64,000 bases of DNA from Methylocaldum marinum (GTDB taxonomy: Bacteria; Pseudomonadota; Gammaproteobacteria; Methylococcales; Methylococcaceae), in NCBI RefSeq assembly GCF_003584645.1, contig NZ_AP017928.1:460981-524980 (forward strand), written 5' to 3'. Positions 1-8,759 of this stretch are shown here, in pieces (within the stretch, counting starts at the first letter, position 1; each line of letters opens with the position of its first letter). Under the pieces are notes generated by a model, which was not told where the DNA came from, made no database searches, and saw nothing but the letters and a program-made list of their open reading frames with translations. Both the position numbers and the translations under genes were made by a program.

Positions 1-553
1 TGAAAGCCATGGAAATCAGGCCGGCGGTGATCAATCCGATGGCGTTGCCGCGGAAGGGGGCGGGAACGTCGGACGCATCGATTCGTTCGCGGACCGCAGC
101 AAACAGAACCAGGACCAGGGTAAAGCCGAGAGCGGCACCGAAACCGTACAAAAACGATTCGATGAATCCGTGCTGGGACTGGACGTTCAGCAGCGCTACG
201 CCGAGTACTGCGCAGTTGGTGGTGATCAGAGGAAGGAAAATGCCCAGCACCTGATAAAGAAGAGGGCTCGTTTTCCTGACCACCATTTCGGTGAACTGTA
301 CCACCACCGCAATGACGACGATGAAGACGATGGTGCGGAGATATTCCAGCCCAAGCGGAACCAACAGGTATTCATTGGCGAGATAGCTGCTCACCGATGA
401 CAGGGTCAAGACGAAAGTGGTCGCCAACCCCATGCCCATCGCGGTCTCGAGTTTTTTCGATACGCCCATGAAAGGGCAAAGTCCGAGAAACTTGACCAGG
501 ACGAAATTATTGACCAAGGTCGTACCGACCAGGATGAGGACGTAATCCTTCAT
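1..553 (-). CDS. rsxA: Electron transport complex subunit RsxA/RnfA (3' end cut off)
   Basis: Integral membrane subunit of the Rnf/Rsx complex, which couples ferredoxin/NADH electron transfer to ion movement or keeps SoxR reduced. Reading leftwards from the ATG at 551-553 gives 184 codons without a stop. The product starts [19 protein letters not shown] and holds the family stretches [33 protein letters not shown] and [16 protein letters not shown]; the conserved Cys in the latter two regions are present. E. coli RsxA is 193 residues, so only about nine residues are missing beyond the window edge. Several hydrophobic helices are evident. No good Shine-Dalgarno sequence precedes the ATG on the minus strand. 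The rest of an rnf operon would be expected to the left of the window. Confidence 0.93.
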   Translation of the reverse strand, partial: MKDYVLILVGTTLVNNFVLVKFLGLCPFMGVSKKLETAMGMGLATTFVLTLSSVSSYLANEYLLVPLGLEYLRTIVFIVVIAVVVQFTEMVVRKTSPLLYQVLGIFLPLITTNCAVLGVALLNVQSQHGFIESFLYGFGAALGFTLVLVLFAAVRERIDASDVPAPFRGNAIGLITAGLISMAF

Positions 554-728
554 TGGAGGAAAAAGCGGGGAAGCGGGTCTGATTTGGAGGACGGAATTTT
601 AAAGAAAAGCAATGGCTTGTCAAACTATGAATGCGCCGGGAACACTCTGTTTTTGCGCGGCCTCGGCCATCAAGATTCTCCGGCTGAAATTCAATGCGAC
701 TTTCAGGATTTGTAAGGATGGCTCACGA

Positions 729-1658
729 TTAGTTCACGGGAACGGTGGGTAGGGCTGATATTCGGGAAATGTCCCAATTTCGGACTGCCCAATCGAGAAT
801 GTCCTGCTTGCTTGCCGATGCCAGATCACGAGGCGGATTCTGGTTAAGGAGCGTCAGCAGTTCAACCAAGATGGACGAAGGATTTCGTTCATCCACGGGA
901 TCGGCAAAGGTTTGTTTACTGAGTTTGATCCCATCGCTATCGACCAGAACCGGAACATGTGCATATGTCGGGGTGGACAAGCCCAGCAGTCGCTGCAAAT
1001 AAATTTGCCGGGGCGTGGAATCGAGGAGATCGACACCGCGAACGACTTCGGTGATGCCTTGCTCGCAATCGTCGAGCACCGTTGCCAGGTGATAGGCATA
1101 AACGCGGTCGCGCCGAAGAATGATGAAGTCACCAACTTCCGTGGCAAGATTTTGACTCTGCGTTCCCTGCAACGTGTCCTCGAAAATGACGGTTGAGTTT
1201 TCCGTGATGACGCGTAGGGCGTACTGATCGGTCAGAGTACTCCGGTTTTTGTTCCGGCAGAATCCCGGATAAATCGAGGTTTCCGCGTTTTCCCCGGAAT
1301 AAGCCGCGAGATCTTTGCGCGAGCAGGTACACGCATAGAGGTGTTCCAGAAGTTCAAGACGCTCGATGGCGGTACGATAGGCTTCGAAACGAGAGCTCTG
1401 ATGAAGAATCGGACCGTCCCAATGTAACCCGAACGCTTCCAGGGTTCGGAGTATTCGGTCCGTCGCGTCGGTCGCCGTACGAAAAGGATCGACGTCGTCG
1501 ATTCTTAGCCGCCATTCGCCTTGCTGTGCTTTGGCTTGGAGAAAACTTGCGAGAGCCGTGTAGAGGGAGCCTAAATGCAGGGGGCCGGTGGGGGATGGTG
1601 CAAAGCGGCCCCGGTATTGCGGCTTAGAAGGAATAAGCGTGAAGCGGGTGTCGTTCAA
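729..1658 (-). CDS. gluQ: Glutamyl-Q tRNA(Asp) synthetase
   Basis: Truncated paralogue of glutamyl-tRNA synthetase that attaches glutamate to queuosine in the anticodon of tRNA(Asp). At 309 residues it has the length of the family, which lacks the anticodon-binding domain. The N-terminus carries RFAPSPTGPLHLGS (HIGH-like HLGS at 28-31) and a KLSKQ loop at 245-249. The family's zinc ligands are visible: Cys110, Cys112, Tyr130 and Cys134. It lies 23 bp downstream of dksA on the same strand, the arrangement seen in many gammaproteobacteria, and is probably co-transcribed with it. Confidence 0.95.
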   Translation of the reverse strand: MNDTRFTLIPSKPQYRGRFAPSPTGPLHLGSLYTALASFLQAKAQQGEWRLRIDDVDPFRTATDATDRILRTLEAFGLHWDGPILHQSSRFEAYRTAIERLELLEHLYACTCSRKDLAAYSGENAETSIYPGFCRNKNRSTLTDQYALRVITENSTVIFEDTLQGTQSQNLATEVGDFIILRRDRVYAYHLATVLDDCEQGITEVVRGVDLLDSTPRQIYLQRLLGLSTPTYAHVPVLVDSDGIKLSKQTFADPVDERNPSSILVELLTLLNQNPPRDLASASKQDILDWAVRNWDISRISALPTVPVN

Positions 1659-1681
1659 ATCCGAAGATCAAGAGCTGGAAA

Positions 1682-2122
1682 TTAGCCGACCTGCCTTTCC
1701 CGGATTTCGTCCAGAGTCTTGCAGTCTATGCATTGCGTCGCCGTGGGCCTCGCCTCGAGGCGCCGGAGACCGATTTCCACGCCGCAGGTTTCGCAATAAC
1801 CGTAATCGCCGCGCTCGAGATTTTCCAGGGATTCTTCGATCTTCTTGATGAGTTTCCGTTCCCGGTCGCGGGTGCGCAGTTCCAGGCTGAACTCGGATTC
1901 CTGCGTTGCACGGTCGTTGGGATCCGGGAAATTGGCCGCCTCGTCCTGCATGTGATGCACCGTCCTATCGACTTCCTTCATGAGTTCCGCCTTCCAATTC
2001 TGTAGAATGCGGCGGAAGTGCTCGACTTGAGCCTCGTTCATGTATTCTTCGCCTTCCGTGATCTGGTAGGGCGTGAAGCTAAAGGGCGTCGCATGAGTAT
2101 CGGCTTTCTGGGCGCTGGACAT
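1682..2122 (-). CDS. dksA: RNA polymerase-binding transcription factor DksA
   Basis: Secondary-channel RNA polymerase factor that acts with ppGpp in the stringent response. The 146-residue product has the coiled-coil tip motif DPNDRA, with Asp67 and Asp70 matching the two essential acidic residues of E. coli DksA. It ends in a four-Cys zinc finger (Cys110, Cys113, Cys131, Cys134). The start is supported by TAGGAG upstream of the ATG on the minus strand. gluQ follows. The 139-bp gap to the divergent aminotransferase gene should hold promoters for both, but none is convincing by eye. Confidence 0.96.
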   Translation of the reverse strand: MSSAQKADTHATPFSFTPYQITEGEEYMNEAQVEHFRRILQNWKAELMKEVDRTVHHMQDEAANFPDPNDRATQESEFSLELRTRDRERKLIKKIEESLENLERGDYGYCETCGVEIGLRRLEARPTATQCIDCKTLDEIRERQVG

Positions 2123-2261
2123 CCGTAAACTCCTAAACCAAGTTCAAAAACCGGATATTACTAGCAAACAATTGGAACTTCTGCAAGATCGTCCGAGCGT
2201 TGCCAATGAGGGGGAAACGGACGGGGTTTGGGTTTATTCTTCAGCGTTACGGATCCAAAAA

Positions 2262-3419
2262 ATGAATTATTCCGATCGTTTGGCCGACATACAGCCGTTC
2301 TTCGTGATGGAGGTCTTGTCGCGCGCTAAGGCCCTGGAGCGGGAAGGGCGAGACATCATTCACCTGGAAATCGGCGAGCCCGACTTTCCGACTCCGCCGC
2401 TCGTCGTCGAGCGCGCGACCGAATTTCTGCGGCGCGGAGAAGTACGGTATACACCGGCTGCCGGACTGCCGGAACTTCGCGAGGCCATTGCCAAGTATTA
2501 TCTCGACCGCTACGGCGTCCGTGTCGCGAGTGAACGGATCTTTGTTACACCCGGTGCATCCGGCGCCTTCTTGTTGGCCATGGGATTGCTGCTCAACCCG
2601 GGCGACAAGGTCCTTCTGGCGGATCCGGGCTATCCGTGTTACGCGAACTTCGTTCGCCTTTACGGCGGGACTCCCGCGTTGGTTCCCGTCGGCGCGGAAA
2701 GCCGCTTCCATGTCAATTCGGAAATTCTTGCCGCCCACTGGGATGACAGAACCAAAGGCGCCGTGATCGCATCACCTTCGAACCCGACGGGAACGGTGCT
2801 TTACCCGGAAGAACTGAACGCGCTTGTCGACGAAATCGAGCGACGATCGGGCTTCCTGATCGCAGACGAGATCTATCATGGGCTTGAATATGAGAAACCT
2901 TCGCCGACGGCACTGACGTATTCGGATCGAGTGTTCGTAGTCAACAGCTTTTCCAAGTATTTTGGCATGACCGGCTGGCGGCTCGGTTGGCTCGTGGTGC
3001 CGGCCGACAGCATCGACAATGCTGAAAAACTTGCGCAGAATATGTTTATCTCAGCGCCGGCTCCTTCACAATATGGCGCGCTGGCCTCCTTCAAGGAGGA
3101 GAACTTGCAAGAATTGGAGCGGCGACGGCGCGTGTTTCAGGACAGAAGGGATTATCTTTGTGACCAGTTGCGGAAAATCGGATTTTCGCTCAACACCATC
3201 CCAAGCGGTGCTTTCTACGTGTACGCGGGTTGCAGCCGATTGACCTCGAATAGCCTCGACTTCGCAATGGGGTTGTTGGAGAAAACCGGCGTCGCGCTTA
3301 CGCCAGGCAAGGATTTCGGCAAAAATTCGCCTGAAACACACCTCAGATTTTCTTATGCGGTTACCCTTGCGCGGTTGGCTGATGCGTTAAGCAGAATAAG
3401 ACGTTTCGTGCAGGGTTGA
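2262..3419 (+). CDS. PLP-dependent aminotransferase, class I/II
   Basis: Fold-type I pyridoxal-phosphate aminotransferase of about 385 residues. The region GEPDFPTP near the N-terminus, the SNPTGT loop and the Lys of SFSKYFGMTGWRLGW (Lys232 from this start) are the family's substrate loop, PLP-contact region and Schiff-base lysine. An in-frame extension reaches back to 2172, but homologues start near MNYSDR, so I chose the ATG at 2262. The substrate cannot be told from sequence: aspartate, alanine or aromatic amino acid aminotransferases all look like this. It stands alone between divergent dksA and the polysaccharide operon. Confidence 0.9.
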   Translation: MNYSDRLADIQPFFVMEVLSRAKALEREGRDIIHLEIGEPDFPTPPLVVERATEFLRRGEVRYTPAAGLPELREAIAKYYLDRYGVRVASERIFVTPGASGAFLLAMGLLLNPGDKVLLADPGYPCYANFVRLYGGTPALVPVGAESRFHVNSEILAAHWDDRTKGAVIASPSNPTGTVLYPEELNALVDEIERRSGFLIADEIYHGLEYEKPSPTALTYSDRVFVVNSFSKYFGMTGWRLGWLVVPADSIDNAEKLAQNMFISAPAPSQYGALASFKEENLQELERRRRVFQDRRDYLCDQLRKIGFSLNTIPSGAFYVYAGCSRLTSNSLDFAMGLLEKTGVALTPGKDFGKNSPETHLRFSYAVTLARLADALSRIRRFVQG

Positions 3420-3804
3420 GGGCGCAGACGCAGACGAGGGTGTCGGACGGCTATGCTAGACTTGCTAATTGCTGTTTGAGCCAGGGGGTGATGGGCGTGC
3501 CCTTTCCTAAGCGAGGGCGAAGAGTTAGGCTTTTGCTCCTGCGGCGCAGCCCATCGAAAAAATCAAGAGTTTTTGTGGCATCGGCTTGCTAAGCGACTGA
3601 TTTTAATGATGTCGCTATTGTTTGAGCAAGTATTTTCGATGCTTGGAATTGGACCCGATTTAGCCTAGAACCGCTCCGCGCAATCGCGTAATTGAAACGA
3701 ATGAATAATGTTTGCTCTTGTGTCAGGTTTTGGCCGGTTTTTATTTCGCTATGGGTTTCTTAGGTATGCGGCCTAAAAAGTGGACTAATTTGGGGATAGA
3801 TTGT
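3420..3804. other. Intergenic region before the XrtA polysaccharide operon
   Basis: This 385-bp stretch has no credible gene. It should carry the promoter of the operon that starts at 3805. A string at 3576-3590 (TGGCATCGGCTTGCT) resembles a sigma-54 -24/-12 element, but GG and GC are separated by nine bases rather than ten. No convincing sigma-70 promoter or terminator is visible. An in-frame extension of the next gene back to 3712 is probably untranslated. Confidence 0.4.
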
Positions 3805-4410
3805 ATGCGCCGTTTTAATTATGGAGCGTTGTTCTCGGTTCTGTTCTATGTTGCTTTCCTTGCAGGATGCGCTCCGCTCGCACCGAATGTTGATCCGCCT
3901 TCGGAATACACTTACATCATCGGTCCCGGCGACAGCATCGAAATGTTCGTATGGGGGAATCCAGAGGTATCCCGGACAATCCCGGTTAGACCGGATGGAA
4001 AAATAAACGCTCCTTTGGTCGAGGAGCTTCCTGCATCCGGCAAAACTCCGTTCCAGCTCGCGCGCGATATCGAAAAGGAGTTGGCGAAGTATATTCGTAA
4101 CCCTTTGGTGACGGTGATCGTGAGTGGATTTGTCGGTCCCTATAGCGAACAGGTGAGAGTAGTCGGACAGGCAGCAAATCCACAGGCTGTTCCGTACAAA
4201 GAAAACATGTCTCTGCTCGACTTGATGATCGTGGTTGGCGGGCTCACGGATTACGCGGCAGGTAACCGCGCTACGATCGTGAGAACAATAAACGGCGAAA
4301 AGCAGCAGCTCAGAGTTCGTATCGATGATCTGCTCGAAGACGGCGATATAACCGCCAACGTGAATATTCTGCCAGGAGATATTTTGATAATTCCGGAAGC
4401 TTATTTCTGA
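3805..4410 (+). CDS. XrtA-type polysaccharide export lipoprotein (Wza-like)
   Basis: Outer-membrane or periplasmic export protein of the Wza/GumB kind in its short XrtA-associated form (about 201 residues). The start at 3805 places a signal peptide (MRRFNYGALFSVLFYVAFLAGC) with lipobox LAGC directly at the N-terminus and is preceded by GGGGATA; the longer reading frame from 3712 would bury the lipobox. The Poly_export region follows (IIGPGDSIEMFVWG, with the conserved PGD), then an SLBB-like segment (VRVVGQAANPQAVPY) and the terminal LPGDILIIPEAYF. It is the first gene of the operon; the chain-length gene begins 27 bp downstream. Confidence 0.92.
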   Translation: MRRFNYGALFSVLFYVAFLAGCAPLAPNVDPPSEYTYIIGPGDSIEMFVWGNPEVSRTIPVRPDGKINAPLVEELPASGKTPFQLARDIEKELAKYIRNPLVTVIVSGFVGPYSEQVRVVGQAANPQAVPYKENMSLLDLMIVVGGLTDYAAGNRATIVRTINGEKQQLRVRIDDLLEDGDITANVNILPGDILIIPEAYF

Positions 4411-4437
4411 ACCCGTTTCGCATAGGAGTTCATTTCC

Positions 4438-5985
4438 ATGCATGAGCTGATTACCGAAGTTCTCGGTTATATTCAAAGCGCTACCCGTTACAAATGGGTT
4501 TCCATAATTCTGGCATGGGTAATTAGTCTCGCTGGTTGGCTTTTCGTCGCACAGATGCCTGACAAGTACGAGGCGAGCGCGCGCGTGCATGTGGATACCC
4601 GATCGGTCCTGCGTCCCTTGCTTTCCGGATTGGCTATTCAGCCCGATGTTTCCAAACAGATCCGCTTGATGTCGAAGCTCATGTTCAGTCGTCCTAACTT
4701 GGAAAAAGTGGCGCGGATGACGGACTTGGATTTGGGTGCCAAAGATGACGCCTCCATGGAAGGAATCGTCAAACGCTTACAGTCTTCCATGAGTATCACC
4801 GGGGGTGAAAACAACCTGTTTATGATCAGCGCCGAGGATCAGAATCCGGCGACCGCCAAAAGGGTCGTTCAGGCGTTATTGACCATCTTCGTCGAACAAA
4901 CGCTCGGCGAGTCACGGGAAGATTCGAACTCGGCTCAGAAATTTTTGGATCAACAGCTGAAAGAATACGAAACGCGACTGCAGGCAGCCGAGAAAGCTCG
5001 GGAAGACTTTAAACGAGCCAATTATGGATTGCTGCCGGGACAAGGGGGAGATCTCTATGGTCAACTGAATGCTTTGGCCGAGCAATTGGAAAATGCGAAG
5101 ATTGCGCTGCAAGAGTCCGTTAATCGCCGCGACGAAATGCAGAGACAGCTCGACGACGAGGAGCCGACATTCATGGATTTCGGAGCTCAGGCTGTCGCTA
5201 GTCCGTTGGATCTGCGCATCCAGTCCATGCAGTCCCGGCTCGACGAACTGCTGCTCAAATACACGAAGGGGCATCCTGAAGTCATAGCGATAAAGAAAAC
5301 CATTATCGACTTGGAGCGCCAGAAGCAGAAGGAGGAAGAAATGGCATTGGAAGGGGATTCCGGTGCGTTTATGGGTGGCGAGGCCAATCCGGTTTTTCAG
5401 CAAAAGAAAATTGCACTTGGCGAGGCGAATGCCAATGTGGCATCTCTGAACTCGCGCGTAATGATTTTCGAGCAAAAGATAGAGGATCTGAAAAAGCAAA
5501 TGGATGAGCGTTTAAAAGTGGAAACTCAATTACAGGGACTGAATCGGGATTATTCCACGATCAAGACAAATTTTGATGCGCTTCTGCTACGGCGGGAAAA
5601 AGCGAGAATGTCCGAGAGTGTGGAGCAGAATACGGACAGTGTTAAGTTCAAGATTGTTGATCCGCCCCAGGTACCTTCCAAGCCGTCCAGTCCGAAACGC
5701 GTTTTGTTGTCGGTTGTGGTTCTGATAGGTGGCATCGTGGTGAGTATCGGGATAGCCGTATTTTTATCGCTTTTACGTCCTGCATTTACAACCACAATCA
5801 AGCTTCGTGAGGTCACTGGATTACCGGTATTGGGTAGTGTCTCCATGAATTGGATTCCAGAAGTGAGACAGCGAAAGTGGCGGGAGTTCGTGGCTTTCGT
5901 TGCTGCTTTCGCGATGTTGCTCGTAGTATTCCTCGGGGTAATTGCGCTGGAGGTCAAGGGATATCATCTTCCGTCCTTTATTTAG
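4438..5985 (+). CDS. XrtA-associated polysaccharide chain-length determinant (Wzz/GumC-like)
   Basis: Inner-membrane co-polymerase that sets polysaccharide chain length and contacts the export pore and tyrosine kinase. The 515-residue protein has a first membrane helix at about 20-40, a Wzz domain after it (YEASARVHVDTRSVLRPLL), a long coiled-coil periplasmic region (roughly 170-390), a Pro-rich PPQVPSKPSSPKR segment, and a second helix at about 420-445. A further hydrophobic helix near the C-terminus (about 480-505) is typical of the XrtA form. The kinase domain is separate, encoded by the next gene. Confidence 0.93.
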   Translation: MHELITEVLGYIQSATRYKWVSIILAWVISLAGWLFVAQMPDKYEASARVHVDTRSVLRPLLSGLAIQPDVSKQIRLMSKLMFSRPNLEKVARMTDLDLGAKDDASMEGIVKRLQSSMSITGGENNLFMISAEDQNPATAKRVVQALLTIFVEQTLGESREDSNSAQKFLDQQLKEYETRLQAAEKAREDFKRANYGLLPGQGGDLYGQLNALAEQLENAKIALQESVNRRDEMQRQLDDEEPTFMDFGAQAVASPLDLRIQSMQSRLDELLLKYTKGHPEVIAIKKTIIDLERQKQKEEEMALEGDSGAFMGGEANPVFQQKKIALGEANANVASLNSRVMIFEQKIEDLKKQMDERLKVETQLQGLNRDYSTIKTNFDALLLRREKARMSESVEQNTDSVKFKIVDPPQVPSKPSSPKRVLLSVVVLIGGIVVSIGIAVFLSLLRPAFTTTIKLREVTGLPVLGSVSMNWIPEVRQRKWREFVAFVAAFAMLLVVFLGVIALEVKGYHLPSFI

Positions 5986-5999
5986 TTGGAGTCAGCCGT

Positions 6000-6917
6000 A
6001 TGAGCATCATCGAAAAGGCACTTGATAAGGCGTTACAGTTCGAACAGTCCTCGACTCCAAATAAGGCCGATCAGCAGCATGGGACCAAAGAGGCGATACA
6101 TGTGGAAGCGCCCGAAACACCGGTTCAGGAGCCGGCCGCGAAGGGAGCCGAAACCAGGAAAATACTTTCGATCGACTGGACCAGCCTCAAGGCCAAAGGC
6201 ATGCTGGGGCACGAACTGGCTTATAGCCAGTTAGCGGAAGAGTATCGTCTGATCAAGCGTCCGCTTTTAATGAACGCGTTTCCCGATGGGGATAATGGCA
6301 TAGAGCGCGGGAATCTGGTTCTAGTCACCAGTAGTATACCGGGCGAGGGCAAAACTTTTACCGCGGTGAATTTGGCGCTCAGCATTGCCATGGAACGGGA
6401 TAAAACCGTGCTGTTGGTGGATGCAGATGTGGCCAAGCCATCTATTGCGAAACTTCTGGGGCTTCCGGCGCAAAAAGGATTGATCGATTTGTTACAAGAT
6501 AAATCAATCCGTTTTTCGGATGTCTTGATTAAGACCGATATTCCGAATCTGACGCTGCTGCCCGCAGGCAGTCTCGACAGACATTCCACCGAACTTCTGG
6601 CCAGTGATGCGATGAAAGGACTGGCCAAGGAACTATCTGCACGCTACCCCGACCGGATGGTTATCTTTGACTCGCCTCCGTTGTTGGCGGCAACCCAGGG
6701 CCAGGTCTTGGCCATGCTGGTCGGACAAGTCATCCTGGTCATTGAAGCCGATTCCACTCCGCAATACATCGTCAAGGAGTCGATCTCCAAATTGGAGAAC
6801 TGCGAGATCGTCGGTTGCGTATTGAACAAGACAAAGAAAGGGTTCGGATTCAAATACTACGGCTATGGCTATGGGTACGGGTACGGAAATTATGGTCTCC
6901 AAAAACCCGAAACCTGA
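6000..6917 (+). CDS. XrtA-associated tyrosine autokinase (BY-kinase)
   Basis: Cytoplasmic bacterial tyrosine kinase that works with the preceding chain-length protein to control polymerisation. From the ATG at 6000 (305 residues) the P-loop IPGEGKT is at 113-119, Walker A' VLLVDAD at 137-143 and Walker B VIFDSPP at 221-227. The C-terminus is a tyrosine cluster (YYGYGYGYGYGNYG, about 284-298), the usual autophosphorylation tail. A longer frame from 5850 would overlap the upstream gene by 136 bp and lacks family similarity, so I reject it. The next gene overlaps its 3' end. Confidence 0.95.
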   Translation: MSIIEKALDKALQFEQSSTPNKADQQHGTKEAIHVEAPETPVQEPAAKGAETRKILSIDWTSLKAKGMLGHELAYSQLAEEYRLIKRPLLMNAFPDGDNGIERGNLVLVTSSIPGEGKTFTAVNLALSIAMERDKTVLLVDADVAKPSIAKLLGLPAQKGLIDLLQDKSIRFSDVLIKTDIPNLTLLPAGSLDRHSTELLASDAMKGLAKELSARYPDRMVIFDSPPLLAATQGQVLAMLVGQVILVIEADSTPQYIVKESISKLENCEIVGCVLNKTKKGFGFKYYGYGYGYGYGNYGLQKPET

Positions 6918-8754
6918 ATTAATAAGAATTTCCATCGTGCCGCATAGAAAAATTTCGAAAGAATTACTATTTGGCCTTTTCATAATCCTTCATTTTTCTC
7001 GGGCTGAAGCGGTTGATTGGAAGATCGAGCCAACTTTAAACTTTCGAGAAATATATTCCGATAACATCAATCTCGGAGGACAGCGTGGAACAGCAGGCGA
7101 TCGACAGCGGGAAGATTCGTTCGTAACGCAAATCAGTCCCGGGATATCTATTCAACGTGAGGGGCGCTCACGGTTTAGATTGCGTTACCGGATGCAAAAT
7201 ATTTTCTACGCGGGTACGGATATCAGTCCTCGTATTAATAACCAATTGCAGATGAATTCCCATACGGAAATCTGGGACGATGCGATATTTGTCGATTCCA
7301 GCAGTACTATCGGTCAGTACAACGGCACGACATCGGGGCGTGTTGCGCTGGACAACGTCTCTCGCGGTGATACGAGAGAGTATAGAACTTTTCGAATAAG
7401 TCCTTACTGGCGCCCCCATTTTGGCGGTTATGCGGAGGGCATCGTCAGAGTCACGTATAGCAATATCGGTGGTGGCGGTGTTGACTCAAACATGCTTGGA
7501 GAGCAAATCCAGTTTCAAAGTGGGAGGTGGTTTGACACATTGATGTGGAGAGCCAATTTCTTCAATCAGGAAGTTCAGCGGGATAGCGGTAATGGAGTGC
7601 TCGCGAATAATAGGAATGTAAGCTATCGAAATTACAATGGAGAATTGCGATATCGTTTAACTGATGAAATTAGCCCATTTTTTCAAGCCGGTAATTTCGA
7701 TAACGATTTTGCGGGGCAATCTCGTGTTTCGCGTGTGCGAAACGGAAGTTATTGGACGGGAGGGCTCGCATGGACTCCGAGTTCAAAGTTGACTTTGCAA
7801 GCCGGTGCGGGAAGTAATAACTACTTCGGATCTCTCGTGTGGGAACCCACTCGAAGAACCATGGTGCGGGTTTTCTATCGCGACAGCGACGTCGGAGGTG
7901 CGTATGGCGGAGCTTACGGCACTGGACTTGGAGGCGGTGGCTTCGGAGGCGGTGGCTTCGGAGGTGGTGGCTTCGGAGGTGGTGGCTTCGGAGGTGGTGG
8001 CTTCGGAGGTGGTGGCTTCGGAGGTGGTGGCTTCGGAGGTGGTGGCTTCGGAGGTGGTGGCTTCGGAGGTGGTGGCTTCGGAGGTGGTGGCTTCGGAGGT
8101 GGTGGCTTCGGAGGCGGTGGCTTCGGAGGCGGTGGCTTCGGAGGCGGAAGATTCGGGCCGTTGGGAGGGTTCAATGCAGGCACCACGTGGAATGCATTGC
8201 TGACGCATCGGACTCGGAGAACCAATTGGTATGCCAGCTATGGCGTAATGACCACGACGATCCAGCAGGTGTTGTTGGATCAGAATGTGTTTGTCGCTAC
8301 GGATCCGTCAAGCCCGACCATACTGAACCCCGATTTGCCTACCGATCAGCCCGATTTGACCAATGAGGTGATAACTCGTGAAAGGGCGCAAATCGGAGTT
8401 TCCGGGCACACCGCAAAGACGACGCTGACGCTTACCGGCTACCAGGAAAACCGCGAATATCAATTTTCCGGCGATCAGGACGTTCTCGGATTTACGACTG
8501 CGTTGAGTTGGCGCTTCACGGAAAGAACTCGGTCACTGTTTCGCTTTTTGTGGCAATCCACTGACAGCCAAGGAACAGGAGCCGTCCGCGACTCTGAGAA
8601 TAGGTTTTTTATGGTATCGGTGTCAGTCTATCGAAATATTTGGACGAATTTGACCGGTTCGCTGGAGTTTCGGCACTTTCAACAGATGTCCAACCGTGCC
8701 GAAAATGAATACCAGGAAAACCGGGTAACCGCCGGCTTGAATATGAGGTTCTGA
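6892..8754 (+). CDS. XrtA/PEP-CTERM-associated outer-membrane barrel protein with Gly-rich repeat
   Basis: Predicted outer-membrane beta-barrel of the family found in this operon position (TIGR03016-like). A signal peptide (KELLFGLFIILHFSRAEA) precedes WKIEPTLNFREIYSDNINL, followed by alternating hydrophobic strands and a C-terminal ...ENRVTAGLNMRF ending in Phe, as barrels do. The start is uncertain: ATG 6892 overlaps the kinase gene by 26 bp, while GTG 6937 would give a shorter signal peptide. The odd feature is residues 347-421, fourteen GGGGF units plus one GGGRF, encoded by a 15-bp tandem repeat. This insert probably forms a flexible loop. Base composition is more AT-rich outside the repeat than in neighbouring genes. 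Confidence 0.85.
   Translation: MVSKNPKPELIRISIVPHRKISKELLFGLFIILHFSRAEAVDWKIEPTLNFREIYSDNINLGGQRGTAGDRQREDSFVTQISPGISIQREGRSRFRLRYRMQNIFYAGTDISPRINNQLQMNSHTEIWDDAIFVDSSSTIGQYNGTTSGRVALDNVSRGDTREYRTFRISPYWRPHFGGYAEGIVRVTYSNIGGGGVDSNMLGEQIQFQSGRWFDTLMWRANFFNQEVQRDSGNGVLANNRNVSYRNYNGELRYRLTDEISPFFQAGNFDNDFAGQSRVSRVRNGSYWTGGLAWTPSSKLTLQAGAGSNNYFGSLVWEPTRRTMVRVFYRDSDVGGAYGGAYGTGLGGGGFGGGGFGGGGFGGGGFGGGGFGGGGFGGGGFGGGGFGGGGFGGGGFGGGGFGGGGFGGGGFGGGGFGGGRFGPLGGFNAGTTWNALLTHRTRRTNWYASYGVMTTTIQQVLLDQNVFVATDPSSPTILNPDLPTDQPDLTNEVITRERAQIGVSGHTAKTTLTLTGYQENREYQFSGDQDVLGFTTALSWRFTERTRSLFRFLWQSTDSQGTGAVRDSENRFFMVSVSVYRNIWTNLTGSLEFRHFQQMSNRAENEYQENRVTAGLNMRF
7930..8154 (+). repeat. 15-bp coding minisatellite, 15 units
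   Basis: Tandem array in frame with the barrel protein. The core unit GGAGGTGGTGGCTTC encodes GGGGF. Units 3-12 (7960-8109) are identical; units 1, 2, 13 and 14 share a GGAGGC variant; unit 15 (8140-8154) is diverged to encode GGGRF. Because the period is a multiple of three, copy-number change preserves the frame. Homogeneous core with diverged edges suggests recent expansion by slippage or unequal recombination. Confidence 0.98.
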
Positions 8755-8759
8755 TTTTC

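Noticed and set aside
7783..8225. Long open frames in other frames and antisense across the minisatellite, including a Pro-rich antisense product
   Set aside because: A stop-free 15-bp repeat with a period divisible by three opens every frame by itself; no ribosome-binding site or family similarity was seen.
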